Positions 47,491 to 60,209 of a stretch of 64,000 nucleotides of DNA are shown piece by piece; the stretch's first letter is position 1; the number at the start of each line of letters is the position of its first letter. The position numbers and the translations under genes are program-made. Origin of the DNA: Antedon mediterranea. Its lineage: Eukaryota > Echinodermata > Crinoidea > Comatulida > Antedonidae. The stretch is from positions 6,327,001 to 6,391,000 of the forward strand of contig NC_092673.1 of the NCBI RefSeq assembly GCF_964355755.1. Direction: 5' to 3'. The notes below the pieces were generated by a model. The model ran no database searches, was not told where the DNA came from, and saw only the letters and a list, made by a program, of their open reading frames with translations.

Positions 47491-48442
47491 AAATTATGAG
47501 ACTCGGTTTTACTGACGAATGATTCTGTAATTTTTTCGGAAAGTGTTACGCATTTTAATGTTTTAATTTAATCCATATAATTCAATTTATAATTACATTT
47601 TACTGTTGTGATTGTAAAAGTAATGGAACATATTAATGTAACTGCCTAAATTAATTACCAATTAAAAACAATCTCTTCCGTGGGTGGACCCAATGACGCA
47701 AAACGTTTTGTCTTTTAAAATAAAAATAAAGGCTGCAACCTGGTTTTGCCTCGTTCAAGTGGATATCATACGGTACCATGGAGAATACAGCATTAACAGC
47801 GTATTAATTGTTTCTCAACTTAAACACGCGGAATTAATTTCTTCCGAAAGTTTGCAATCAAAACTTTACTCCGAAAATACACAGACCAATGAATGAAGTC
47901 ATTTTATTGCACACACACTGAGCATTTGTGCCCGGAAAACGATCAAAAGGTACGCAAAAGTCACCCTGACTGTCGCACTGACGTGTTTCGCCTGAAGCCA
48001 ACCGAAGGCCGACTTGTATGATTGGTACGCTTTGGAACATCCCATTGCTTCTAAACTATATGTATGTTACAGTTATCGAGTATACGGGCAGCAGGGAAAC
48101 ACACGCGATAGACAGAGTACGGTTGCTAGACACAGTGGCTCCTAAATATTGGATAATACGTACACATTTAGTCTCCATGGAGAACTACGCATATTAATAA
48201 TAAACAAGCGATTTTTTGTTGACAACAACAAGGAATATTTATCAAACGCAAGGATTAATACGAGATTATTATTTAAAATCGAAGATATTATTTATCTTGG
48301 TTTATACACACAGCAAGGTATGTTTTTTTATCGTCTTGTTTTGAACTTTTGTGCATTTGTGATACGTGCCAACAAATAGTAACTCGTACATATAATAGTC
48401 CTTCTATTAATATTATGTGTGCGTACTTATCTTTGAATAATT
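47491..48442. other. Intergenic DNA, no gene seen
   Basis: Short open frames only (largest 76 codons). The boundary at ~48443 is where homology to copy A begins, inside the first intron of the NRF1-like gene; its first exon is not present here. Confidence 0.45.
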
Positions 48443-48484
48443 ATGTAGTCTATTACATTCTTTTGACTTTTTTTTAATTCAAAG

Positions 48485-51400
48485 GTTAATAAATTTGCAA
48501 AGAAATATAACATTAATATAGTTGTAGTTTCGATGCGCAACAACAAACTGCATTGGGATGGTAAGTGTGTATTAATATAATAGTTTATATATTTGAAATA
48601 AAGTATTAAAAAGTTAAAGTGGATGTTCAATTCTTTCGTTTATCGGATGTTTTCTCCTGCTATTTAGTGTCAATATATCTATCTTTAATAAGTGAGATTA
48701 CATACTGTTCCATTTCCAAAAATAAAGAAAAAACATCAACAAATATTACAATTTAAGGTTCGTTGTTAAGATGTACAAGATATTAAACAGTTTTGTGTTT
48801 TTAAATAGGAACAGAATCTGCAGTAAAAAAACTTTAAAAAAAATCAAGCAATAATTGAAGATGCCTTGAAGGAGGAGAAAAGAGTGACAGGTATTTGTTT
48901 AATCTTTTACGGGGTGTGGTGGCAAGATTGGTGATCTTTAATGTAATTTATGATGATAAAACAAACATAAATAAAAGGCAATAAAAGTCCAGGGTACGAT
49001 GACATATCCCCTCGCGTTGTTAAAGCCATTACAGATTATATAACTGTTCCCCTTACACATATAAAAAAAACTGTTCTTTCGTTTGTAAAATCAACAAAAT
49101 TAAAAATTATCGTCCTATATCAATCCTTCCAGTCCTATCCAAAATCCTTGAAAGAGCAATGTATTATAGACTATACACCTACTCAACGAAATATGCACTC
49201 TTAAACCCCCACTAATACGGATTTCGAGCTAAGCACTCAACCTCCCACGCCATACTTGAAACACATAATCACATTCGAGAACAAGAAATACTTAATTAGC
49301 GTATTCATGGACCTATCAAAGGCATTCGATGTAATGAATCATGATATTTTGCTTAAAAAGATGCATCACTATGGTATTCGAGGAACCGGCGTGAAGTTGG
49401 TTACTTATTCCTTATTCGATATTCAATTTTTTGTGTGAAGTTGGTACTTATTCGACATTCACATGTATGGGGCGCAAAATGTGTAATAATTTAATTAAAT
49501 TGTTTATACTTACGGCTTGGACTAACTAGGTCTATGATTTATAGGGCTATAATTACGTTATAAACGGCATGGACCGGGATGACGATACATGGATTGGGTC
49601 GAGTAGGGTCCATTCATTTCAGAAATATACCACTTGCCCCGGTCCATGCCGTCTAGCTGCCATTTTACGCCATTTTAAAACGTTAGAAATAAATAAAAGA
49701 TCAATTTTCATTGAAGGACCATCTTACTGGAATAAACTCCAGTCTACTCTAGAACAAAATCACATGACCTCGCTCCCTATACTAAAGTACAATATAAAAA
49801 AGATGATATTTGAAACATATTGCTAGCTACTATTGCTACTGCTACTGGAGTTGTAACTATTTTGCTTGATCTCACATTTTCAAAATGTCTCAAAATATCA
49901 TTTGTTTGTAATTGTAATTCGTCCGTCTATTTTTTTATGTTTTATGCTTAGGGACTACAAAGACAAGCCACTTTGGCTTCTGTGTGTCTTGACCATAAAC
50001 TATGTAAACTGTCTGTTGATGTTGAATAAAAGTTATTATTATAAAAAAAAACATAAACATGGAAACAAAATATTTTGACAAATGGACAAACATATTGACA
50101 GATATGTATCTATTTTTAGAAAATATAACAAATAAGCCTATAGAGGCCCACAGTGTTAAGGATCTGAGGAGCCGAATAACAAAATTAGCAAAGAAAGAAG
50201 GTATGTTGATAATTTTGAATAATAATGTCCAATTATATTCATATTATGTACTGTATGGATAGGACAGCTCAAGTGATATATAATATATATAACGATTTTT
50301 ACTCGGGGTAACCGAGTCTAGGACTCACTCATCTTCTCTTCCATCTGGACATTATTGAGCCAACTTTCAAGTCCTACTGAAACATGGCATGCATACACTA
50401 GGGTAATATGTGAACAAAGTTAAAGAGAAAATGTTCGTACTTCAACCGGATGCAGAATTATAACGTCATAAACATGGTACCAATCGCAAAAATGCGATTT
50501 ATAAAGTACTACTCCTCCCTTATTCGTTGTAGTATTGAGCTGGGATTTGGCATGGGTATACTACAGGGACCTCAAAGCTATAGAACCGAATATTTTAATT
50601 TCAACCTAGATGCAGCCATATAACATATGGAGATGGTACCTTTTACGATTTTCGTCGTAATATAGGCCTAGCCGTGTTTGGTGGCATTTCAAAGGTCTTG
50701 ACTTGGAGAATAAGAATATGTACAGTAAAACCTATTTATGATATTGTGACGTCACTTCTGCTCCCGAAAATAGCAAAAAAATCACTTTGAGATTTCATAA
50801 TTTACCGTAATTATGCCATTTCCGGTTATGTGACGTAACTTTTCGGAATATAGGTGTATTTGGTAGCGAGGTTATTGATGTGTATGTGACGTTACATCCT
50901 GTCTTATGACGTCATTACAGCTCATTTTGCTGTACCCCTAATATCGGACATTCGTGCTTGTTTAAAGAAATTAATAAAACTCATATTCTTTTTCTTCTTA
51001 TTGACGTTTACAATGGCTCTATTATACCTAGGCTACGGCAGGTGCCAGCCATTTTGGGGCAAAGAAAAGAATAGGCCTGAATGGTGGCCCGCAAACCAAA
51101 GATTCTGTTCGCCACGAACGTTTACAAAAGGTAGGCCTTTTTTATATTTTAATAATTATGTTAAAGATGTATTGTCCCTTTGACTAATTCCAAAAAAAAT
51201 AAAAAAATAAATATTTCGAAAAAAAGTATCATAATAATTATTAACTTTCACCAAAAATTAGTCGAAAAAAAATCATAACTGAAATACAGACATTTTTTTG
51301 TTAAAAAATAACTTTGACTTCCAGTCAAAGTTTTCGATCAAAACATATCTCATAATGCAACGCGCTTGTTTGGCTACTCTGTATGCATAATCATAAAACT

Positions 51401-52765
51401 TTCTCGAAATCTGTGTGAAAACACCTTCTCAACCATAAGGAGTTGTAAACAATCCTAATTAGCATCATTCATAATGCATACTCGTGGTTTGAAATCTTTG
51501 TTTACTTTTGCTCGCGACGATTTTCCAGATGAAATGTAATCAAATTAAATTACCTTTTAATTACGTAAACTGGTTGGTTTTGGCTCAAATTTTTGACTTA
51601 AAGTGAATATCTCTATGGTTTGATATGGCCAATTTAAATTTTATTTTTTGTGTTTCAAGGGACAATACATCTTTAACTAAATGCTTTCATGGACGTATCG
51701 TGAAAATTAATGGGCAGAGGTCAAAACGGAAAGGAAAGAAAATGTTTATTAGAATTTTCTTTTTTTTCAAATAAACTGATGAATATACAAATTAAGTAAA
51801 AATATATAGAACATACACTATGCCTACCTTCCAGACCGGTAAGTCAACATTTTGGTATGCGTTCATACAATCATTAACCTTTCAGATTTATTATTATTTA
51901 TTAATACATTAGTTTCTTTAATTTTTCTTTATTGGATACGGTTATGTTCTCTAAACTAAATTAGGAATTAATCAATGAAGAGTTTACTCTTCCCCGGATC
52001 ATTTATAGGCGATAAACGTATATATTTGCACCCAAAATCAGAGATGCCACGTTAAAATCGCCTGTGATATGTTCTTGTCAACAACCACCAAATTTATTTA
52101 TATTTTATTAAAATGCATATATTTTTTTTATAGCCGAGTGTATAGCAATCCTGAATGCGTGGCGCCAGAAATTTATTGGTATTAATTGGTACACATTCAA
52201 GAAGATTTATACTGTCAATGCAGTGATAAAAAAATATATATTGTAAGAAATTTCAATAAAAAACGAACACTTTTCTTAACATCTTTTCTTAAAGTATAAA
52301 CAACATGAGAGACAACAGTAGTCTCGTTCACATGTCTCCCTGATTGTGAGCCACACTTGACCAATGGATAATTGGTCTGTTAAAAGAAAGTAAAATGTGA
52401 AGCAGTGGGTGTACAGTACCTTAAAAGTCATTAGCAGATGTTAAATAACAGGTCATTGTAGCAAATTATCTTAGGCTTTATTATTTACTATGTTTGGTTA
52501 CTCTCTTTTTAGATATTGATGAATCTGAAGAAGAAATGTCAAGGACTTTAATCCGGGGATTTTTTAGGCATTGGAAAGCAGGTATATTTGAGTATAAAAA
52601 GTAAGTTGCGTATGAAAATTATAATTAAAAAAGTAAAGTTAATTTAAATTTTAATTTTGAGCATGGTTCACTGATAATATTTTGTAAACATACTATATTC
52701 TTGATGTTTCACTGAAAATCATGTTTGTTTCAGCTGCTCCAGGAACTAGTAAACAGAGGATGTAA
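48485..52765 (+). pseudogene. NRF1-like gene, copy B, disabled
   Basis: Exon equivalents at 48485-48560, 48809-48890, ~50033-50200, 51032-51130, ~52511-52580 and 52734-52765. Splice sites are kept, and exons 4-7 encode the same peptides as copy A, including WGKEKNRPEWWP. Exon 3 has a 10-bp A-rich insertion after position ~48833 that shifts the frame and creates a stop. Exon 1 with the start codon lies outside the duplicated block. Exon 2 here has 12 bases (NKFA codons) that copy A lacks, which suggests copy A has lost them. Confidence 0.75.
48950..50050 (+). pseudogene. Decayed LINE fragment (copy B, longer)
   Basis: As in copy A but with an extra 5' piece (KSPGYDDISPRVVKAI frame at ~48980-49030) and an extra 3' UTR piece (49885-50040, ending GTTGAATAAAAG then TTATTATTAT). 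The latter shows that the LINE ended with a short (TTA)n tail followed by an A run. Confidence 0.85.
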
Positions 52766-52896
52766 GTATATGAATATACAGTATAGAATATAAAGAGTAA
52801 TTTTAATGTTACGTGATGAAAACAGTAATTAACAAATGGAAGAGAGTGGTGAATGTAGTCCATTACATTCTTTTGACTTTTTTTTTTAATTCAAAG

Positions 52897-52969
52897 GTGA
52901 ATAAATTTGCGAAGCATAACATTCCGGTAGTGATAGTTTCCTTGTATAACATCCAACTACATTGGGGTG
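52897..52969 (+). pseudogene. Extra NRF1-like exon 2, copy B
   Basis: The counterpart of 23618-23690. The 6.3 kb transposon is inserted 28 bp after its donor site. Confidence 0.65.
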
Positions 52970-52997
52970 GTAAGTGTATATTAATGTAATAGTTTAC

Positions 52998-55900
52998 GAG
53001 TGCTTGTCACCAAAAATCAGACATATTCGTAATTTAGTGGCAAGGGTCAAAATTTCGAATTGGCTCATATTTTGCACATTGGTAGACCTTGATGTAAGTA
53101 AACCTGATGTGTAGTTTGTTTGGTAAAATATCGCTTAGTTTTCGAGAAAATCGAAAAATAACGATTTTCGGCCAATTTTGTTAATTTTTGGTGTATAATT
53201 TACATTAAGTTTAACAGCCTCTGGAAGCCAAACGTAGCTACCTAGCGTTTAAATATTTTACACTTATGTTAACTAGCATCTTGACAATAATTAAGTAAAG
53301 TTTCAAAAAATTTGATGAAATTCTAAGATTTTTACTAATTAATTACTAATTAGCATATATAAAACTCTTAAAAAGTAGGGTAAAAACAAACGCGTTTTTT
53401 TTCATGTGCGACGAATTTTTTTTTAATAAAAAAATCATCAATCTAAAGTTTAGATACTAATATTTATGAATCAAGTAAAAAAAATTTGGGGAAACTTATT
53501 TGCGCTCCGCGCCAGAGCCACAAATTTGTAAGAAATTCAAAGATTTTATCTGTCGGCAAGATCAATCGGATGTACCTATTGTTCTCTATTTACATATTTA
53601 AGGTAAATTTTACTATGAGAAACAAACTTTAAAAGCTCCGCCCACTTTGTAAACAACTTGATCTGTGCGTGCGCAAGCATTACGAAAAACTTTAGTTACG
53701 TGCGTCGAGAACCTTATTTCTGAAAAATAGCGTCAATGAAAAACGTTAACCAAAACATGATTAAACATGCCTGGCTAGGCTTAGTCTCTAAACCCAAGGT
53801 ATTCCGTGATTTGTTTCAATACTTGTGGCGTATGTTGCGTGCGCTACACATGTGTTGCGTTCTACACTTCCCGTCGAAGCGCGAAATCAAAACGAGCAAG
53901 TACGTTAACGCAAATGTTCGCTGAACGCTGTTGTTATGCAAATGAGTAGAATGGTGACAACCGTTAACGTTCATGTGCGCGCTCGTGCAAAATTTCCTAA
54001 TAATTCGTGGCCTAAACAATAAATTATTGTTTTACCATTGTTTCACCCCTTCGCTTTATTAAAAATTTACAGAACGCGACTTAAAATACTAACAATTTAG
54101 ACAACAGAATCGTCCCACATTAAATTGTTATTTTAAAGAATTCTCACAGACACAGTTTTACCTTCGTTGCTACCTTAATCAATCGAGCAACTGCACGTGG
54201 AAACCAGCTTTCCAAGCAAATCAATGTATGGCTTCTTGCGCTTTATGGTTATATCTGTGGTATCAAGTTCAAGAGAAGTACACATTTCTTGCAACATTGG
54301 CAAAGAGAATCTGGAGAGTTTTTCTTGAGCTTTCAGTTCACAAATATTATGCCTTTCAAACATTATTGGATGCTGCAAGCCTATTGTGTCCAGTACGGTT
54401 TGCGACAAAATTTGAATTTCTCTTTCTTTTTCCGTTTTTGAATCGTCTCCATTTTCTTGGACTTCGTCACCATCTTCATTACTATCGTAATCATCATCTT
54501 CGTCATCATCATCATCATGAACGGCTGCATCTGTCCTCCTTTTTTTAGCTAAGCGTGAGAAAAAACTTGCAATCTGCTGTGCTGTTAAAAATTCACTCTT
54601 GCTAAATAGATGTGAACCATCGCTGTGCCTGGCCGATCTCATCTCTCGTGAGACATCACATGGATCAGCTTTCTGTCCTGTCTGCTCTCCAACGTCAAAA
54701 ACATCAATAAGGTAGGTTTTCTGTGGAACAGAAAATCGGGTTTTTTTTGCAGAGGACTTTAACGCCCAGCCCATTTGCAGGTCGGGGCCAATGTCAAACC
54801 GTGGCAAATCGTTGGTTCTTGTTGGTTCTGGATTTTTAGAAGTACCCTCTTCTAGTTGTGTTGCGTATAATTTCATTGCCCTGTCATATAGTGTTTCATG
54901 TTCTAGTGCGTTCTTGTGATTTTCATAATCTAAGTGTTTCTCTAGGGAAGAGTATCTCTGATATGACCTAATGCAACCTTGTTCGCGACAAAAGAACAGT
55001 TTGCTGGGGGTGCCAGGACTTTCTTCACTTTCTATTTGTTCGTCGTCATTTATATCAGCTTGTTCTTCATGAGATGTCTTGGCTTGTATTCTTGCTTTTA
55101 CTGTAATAAATGATACTTGATCAGACGTTGTATCCTTGTTATGAATTAAATTGGGTAGTTTCGAGGGCACACAGAATTTACTCAAAAGTAGATTTTGTCC
55201 TGCACCAATACCATACGCCATCCACACCTTCATGGACCTGCTTCCATACTCTATGTTGTTGATGTGACTCACACCTTTCCATTTCCCTGCTGCACAAATA
55301 GTACCAGTAGGTAAAGCACAAACTATGACTTTCACTCCAGGAATGCCTCCAAAGGACTCAATTGCTGCCTTCATCTGCTCTGGATTTTCAATATCTTTTC
55401 CTGAATTAAGATATTTATTCATGTGATTTTTGATATGGGCTGCCTTGCGGTCACATGCGCCCTTCCCCCCTTGAGGGTCCGAAAAATCAATACGTCGGAT
55501 TTTGATCTTCGTTTCTTTCGCTATCTTTGGTAACGAGAGTAATGTTAGGGCAGAGTGGTAGCATCCTGCATTATCTTGACGCAGATACACAGAGTGTATA
55601 TCGGGTGCAATAGATGGCAGCTGCCTCAACACATCGTCGATGATTGCCACAACAGTAGTACTATCCTGACTGCAAGATTTAAAAATATGCACAAACGTAA
55701 GCATCTGTACCTCTCTATCTTTATTCTTTTTCGTCAAGACCGTTATGTGCCACGGAAATCCACGCTTTCCAAACCAGTCTCTTTGGCTTTCGCGGTATTT
55801 ACGTGGTACAAACTTCATCGCCCAGTCTAAAACAATTAGGGCACAACCAGGATTCAAATCTCCTAAAATATCATGTCGTGCAGCGTCTTGGTTAATGGAT

Positions 55901-58900
55901 CTTAAGATATGCGCCTTCCACGTCTCGATGTCTTGGACTGACCGTGTAATTACGTACTCCATGTCATCTTTTTCTTCAGAAGAGCAGCGCACTTCGTTTA
56001 AAGCTTCAAGAATTTCAGACAAAGCTTCTGGAAATATACGACATCTGTCACATCTTGCATTGTGGTCATGATCACAGACAGTCTGGTAATATTTGTCTTC
56101 GCAAGAACTAAGAGCATACGCCCTACAATGATCGGCAACTTCAGAATGGTTAGAAATGTGAATCTGCAATAATATATAAAAGGAATTGTATAAAAAATGT
56201 AATTAGTCTTGAATGTTTCTTACATGCTTTACTGAGCAACATACAACGCGCTACTTTGCCTTTTTTATTATATTGTTTTTCTATTTATACTGTAGCAGTT
56301 ACCAAGATATTTAAACAAGATTGTTATTACCTTATAGTCACCTTTTAGGTAGCGCTTGGCATCTTTAAGTTTTTGGTTTGTTTGTTTGGCCCAAGTCAAA
56401 CCCATTTCATAGCAATCTCCCAGCTTATCAACGATGTTCTCCAGGTCATCGAAGGCTTTTCCACCATTGGCAGAGATATAATCAAGGCCCTGTAAGGATT
56501 TGCGTACAGAAGCAGAACAAACACTGAGAACTCTACGCAATATACTGCGGCTCATAGGTTGAAAATTCTTCTCTTGACAGTAACTCTCGTATTGAAGAAT
56601 ACATTGTTCTGGGATAAGATTACGCACAACATTTGGGATTTTTATAACTCTGTCTGTAGAAAGTTTTAGAGTTTTTTCTCCAAATGGCAAGTCTTGTATA
56701 ACTTGAGAACTTGTTATAAAGGTAACAAAGTGGTCAATTTTCCCTGGCTGTACGCATACTCTAGTGTTCTTTAGAGGTTGAATTACAGAACCTCTACCAT
56801 GTAACAATAAATGGTGTTTGGCCACGTTAAAACGGTATCTAGTCAAGTTAGGTATCCATTTCTGCAGTTCCTTGAAGGTAACCTTATCAACCATGATCGA
56901 TAAAATCTGACGTCTTGTACTCCAGTGGTTAGTATGAAGATAGCATTCTGATAGAGCATCTAATAGAGAAGAATCGGTTCTTTCGTCAGCTTCTGTGGTT
57001 TTATCACTTGATAAGCCTTCAAGTAGAGTAGTCGACTGACCAGGTGCGATTTCTTCCAGGCACATAGAGACAACTTGACAAGCCTTGCGCATGTGGAAAC
57101 GTTTAGTACGGTCTGAAACTTGCTCCAGCGGTGCAGATAAAGGATATCTAATTGGACTGACGTCCCTTGAATTGAGAAATGCATTTAATTTTTCTCTTGG
57201 TGTAGATTGAATTGATTCATCTTCTGAGGTAGCTGAAGCAAAAGTTGGATCGCAAAATTGATATAGGCTCATTTGAGTATCCATAACATCACACGCCGGT
57301 GTTTGACAAGTTGGAGTGGCTAATGGCATGTAAAACTCATCCTTATTACTTTCCTGAAAATAAGAATAATGTTGGTAAAAAATTACTACTGACTTTGATT
57401 CAATTATTGACGCACTGATTCGTGATATATATAAAATGATGATGACAATGGCAGGGAATGCAGAAAATATTCCTCCTACCACCAACATAGGAAAAAAAAA
57501 TGAACAAAGTAACATGAAACACATTATTTACTTAATCTTTCCGCCAATAAATGCGTATTCATAAATGTCATACTGTACGGTATTTTTTAACTTACAGTTG
57601 TTAGTGCGCTCATCTGATCGACGAGACTAGGGTTATTTGTTTCAGTGTTCGAGGTTACAGGTAACAATGACTTCAGCATCTTACGGCAAGTTGAACAGAT
57701 ACCTGATAAAAAGCGTAAAAACATTTACTTACAGGGTTTTGTTTAACAGTTTAAATTACATTAAATATATAAAAATATAAAAATTAAATTATATTTACCT
57801 GAACCAACTTGCAGTAAAGTTCCTGTTTTCTTTAATATTAGTTGCGAATCTTCTTTGCTAATACCCCTATCGCACTTGGGTCCCTTTCCTTTGCTTTGGA
57901 TGTGATTAGAGAGATCAGGCGGCACTCTACATCTGTTGTTATTTCCTCGAGACCAACCTAAGCCAAGTTCCGATCGATGCAAGGGACAAACAGTCCAACT
58001 ATGTATATCAGCGGGCAAGGTAAACATGGCTGCTCGACTAAGAATTAGGTCTACCTCACTATCGATGCCCGTAAACCTAAACATGTGTCTGTGTGCAGCG
58101 ATTTCCTTCTGGCATGCTTGTAAAGGTAGGACTTCAGTGCTCTGTTTGCGGTCTTTTCTATCGAATCCACAAGCTCCGCCAACAACCGATTTAAAAGAAC
58201 ATGAAATCTCCATCTTGTTTGAACTTAAAGCCATCAGACAATAAGTATATATAAAAATTATTTTCAACACGTCTTTACATTGTAAGACATAAACTAAAAT
58301 GGATAACAAATCAGTTCCGTTGTCAACGCCAATGAAGATATCGTTGTCTATCGAATATATGCAGTAAAGTGTTTTGTCTACTGTGGTTAATGTTTTGAAA
58401 CATTCTCGCTGAGTAAGTTCGACCAGGTTCGACAAACAGGCAAACGATAACAAGTTAAAACAAATGTGTTTTTCAGTTTTATCCTATAAACTATGAGAGG
58501 ATGGAATAATTTATAATAATGTGGTTTGACAAAGAATAAGCGAGTGATTTTTAGTTAATTGCTTAATTTTGTATATTGATTAGTAATTGAAATTTTACCA
58601 GAAACGTATTTTTAGTTTGTGTTTAAATTGCAACTTAATTCAAAATTATTCCAGGAACTTTCAGTTATCTTTCAATTTTGTTTCGCGTAATAAAAGTTTA
58701 GCTCAAAGCGACTTAGATTGCTAAATAGATAACAATAGGTACATCTGATTGATCTTGCCGACAGATAAAATCTTTGAATTTCTTACAACTTTGTGGCTCT
58801 GGCGCGGAGCGCAAAATAGTTTCCCCAAATTTGTTTTACTTGATTCATAAATATTAGTATCTAAACTTTAGATTGATGATTTTTTTATTTTAAAAAAATT

Positions 58901-59307
58901 CGTCGCACATGAAAAAAAACGCGTTTGTTTTTAACCTACTTTTTAAGAGTTTTATATATGCTAATTAGTAATTAATTAGTAAAAATCTTAAAATTTCATC
59001 AAATTTTTTGAAACTTTACTAAATTATTGTCAAGATGCTAGTTAACGTAAGTGTAAAATATTAAAACGCTAGGTTGCTACATTTGGCTTCCAGAGGCTGT
59101 TAAACTTAATGTAAATTATACACCAAAAATTAACAAAATTGGCCGAAAATCGTTATTTTTCTATTTTCTCGAAAACTAAGCGATATTTTACCAAACAAAC
59201 TACACATCAGGTTTACTTACATCAAGGTCTACCAATGTGCAAAATATGAGACAATTCGAAATTTTGACCCTTGCCACCTAATGTTTGATTTTTAGTGACT
59301 GGCTCTC
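52998..59307 (-). mobile_element. 6.3 kb DNA transposon with ~590-bp TIRs, TTAC duplication, intact gene
   Basis: The empty site in copy A (TAGTTTACATATTTG at ~23705) shows exactly what was inserted: 6310 bp plus a duplicated TTAC (52994-52997 and 59308-59311). The ends read GAGTGCTTGTCACCAAAAATC on the left and, reversed, GAGAGCCAGTCACTAAAAATC on the right. The inverted repeats run through 52998-53592 and 58722-59307 with scattered mismatches. One spliced minus-strand gene fills the middle. A 4-bp target duplication is compatible with several superfamilies (Sola, Chapaev, Academ, Ginger among them), but the protein does not let me choose one. Confidence 0.9.
54175..58234 (-). CDS. Putative DDE-type transposase with zinc-binding regions, four exons
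   Basis: Minus-strand exons 58234-57799, 57702-57596, 57353-56331 and 56163-54175 join in phase at GT-AG sites to an uninterrupted 1184-residue protein. Residues ~85-155 have paired Cys/His (CPLHR, RCRVP, ICSTCRK), a likely zinc module at the N-terminus. Residues ~520-570 are Cys/His-rich (CDHDHNARCDRC). Candidate catalytic acids are D635 (VLDWAMKF), D719 (LRQDNAGCYH) and D751 or D760 in DFSDPQGGKGACDRK. A C2H2 finger (FFCREQGCIRSYQ...HLDYENH) and an acidic run (HDDDDDEDDDY) follow. The exon 1 start at 58234 is the ATG nearest the conserved part; an upstream ATG at 58453 is possible. Transposition activity is inference from position between TIRs and the acid motifs. Confidence 0.7.
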
Positions 59308-59531
59308 TTACATATTTGAAATAAAGTATTAAGAAGTTAAAATGAATGTTAGGCCTACATTCTTTCGTTTAACGGATGTTTTCTCCTGCAATTTAGTGTC
59401 AATATATCTATCTTTAATAAGTGAGATTAAGTACTGTTCCATTTCCAACGATTAAGAAAAAACATCAACAAATATTACAATATAAGGTTCGATGTTAAGA
59501 GGTACAAGACATTAAACGGTTTTGTGTTTTT

Positions 59532-60010
59532 GATATAAGCAGTGAGTTAGGCAGATCATAAGTCAGCTCTCCTTAATTGCCTAAGTCACATAGCTGACTT
59601 AGGCAGAAACACAAAAAATATAGTATATTGATATAAGCAGTGAGTTAGGCAGATCATAAGTCAGCTCTCCTTAATTGCCTAAGTCACATAGCTGACTTAG
59701 GCAGAAACACAAAAAATATAGTATATTGATATAAGCAGTGAGTTAGGCAGATCATAAGCCAGCTCTCCTTAATTGCCTAAGTCACATAGCTGACTTAGGC
59801 AGAAACACATAAAATATAGTATATTGATATAAGCAGAATTAGGCAGATCATAAGTCATCTCTCCTTAATTGCCTAAGTCACTCAGCTGACTTAGCCAGAA
59901 ACACAAAAAATATAGTATATTGATATAAGCAGAGAGTTAGGCAGAAAAACAAAAACAAAATTATGACTTAGACAGTATAATGATATAAGCAGTGAGTTAG
60001 GCAGATCATA
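59532..60010. repeat. 98-bp tandem array, copy B
   Basis: The same number and order of units as at 23939-24420, including the unit lacking the GTGA stretch and the final shortened units; only single-base differences. Confidence 0.85.
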
Positions 60011-60209
60011 ATAAATAAATAATAATAAATAAATCATAAATAAGCTTATAACACAATATATGCTCATATATAGCAATATTATTGCATAATAACAGTATTT
60101 AAAAAAGTGCGTATTTTGGCCATTTTTCGAAAAAATCCCTTACTATAGTAGGCCTACAGAGATTTTTTTCAAAAAATGGCCATATTTCGACTTTTTTATT
60201 TTTTGACAT

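Larger units (their letters stand above)
48445..60209 (+). repeat. Segmental duplication, copy B, with two later insertions
   Basis: Matches 19413-24611 after removing 52998-59307 (transposon) and one TTAC. The homology ends at 60209, where the LTR element begins; copy A continues there with unrelated target sequence. Differences are scattered single bases and a few small indels, so the duplication is recent relative to the LINE it contains. Confidence 0.9.

Noticed and set aside
55555-56071. Plus-strand frames inside the transposase gene
   Set aside because: Antisense shadows of the minus-strand exon 56163-54175.
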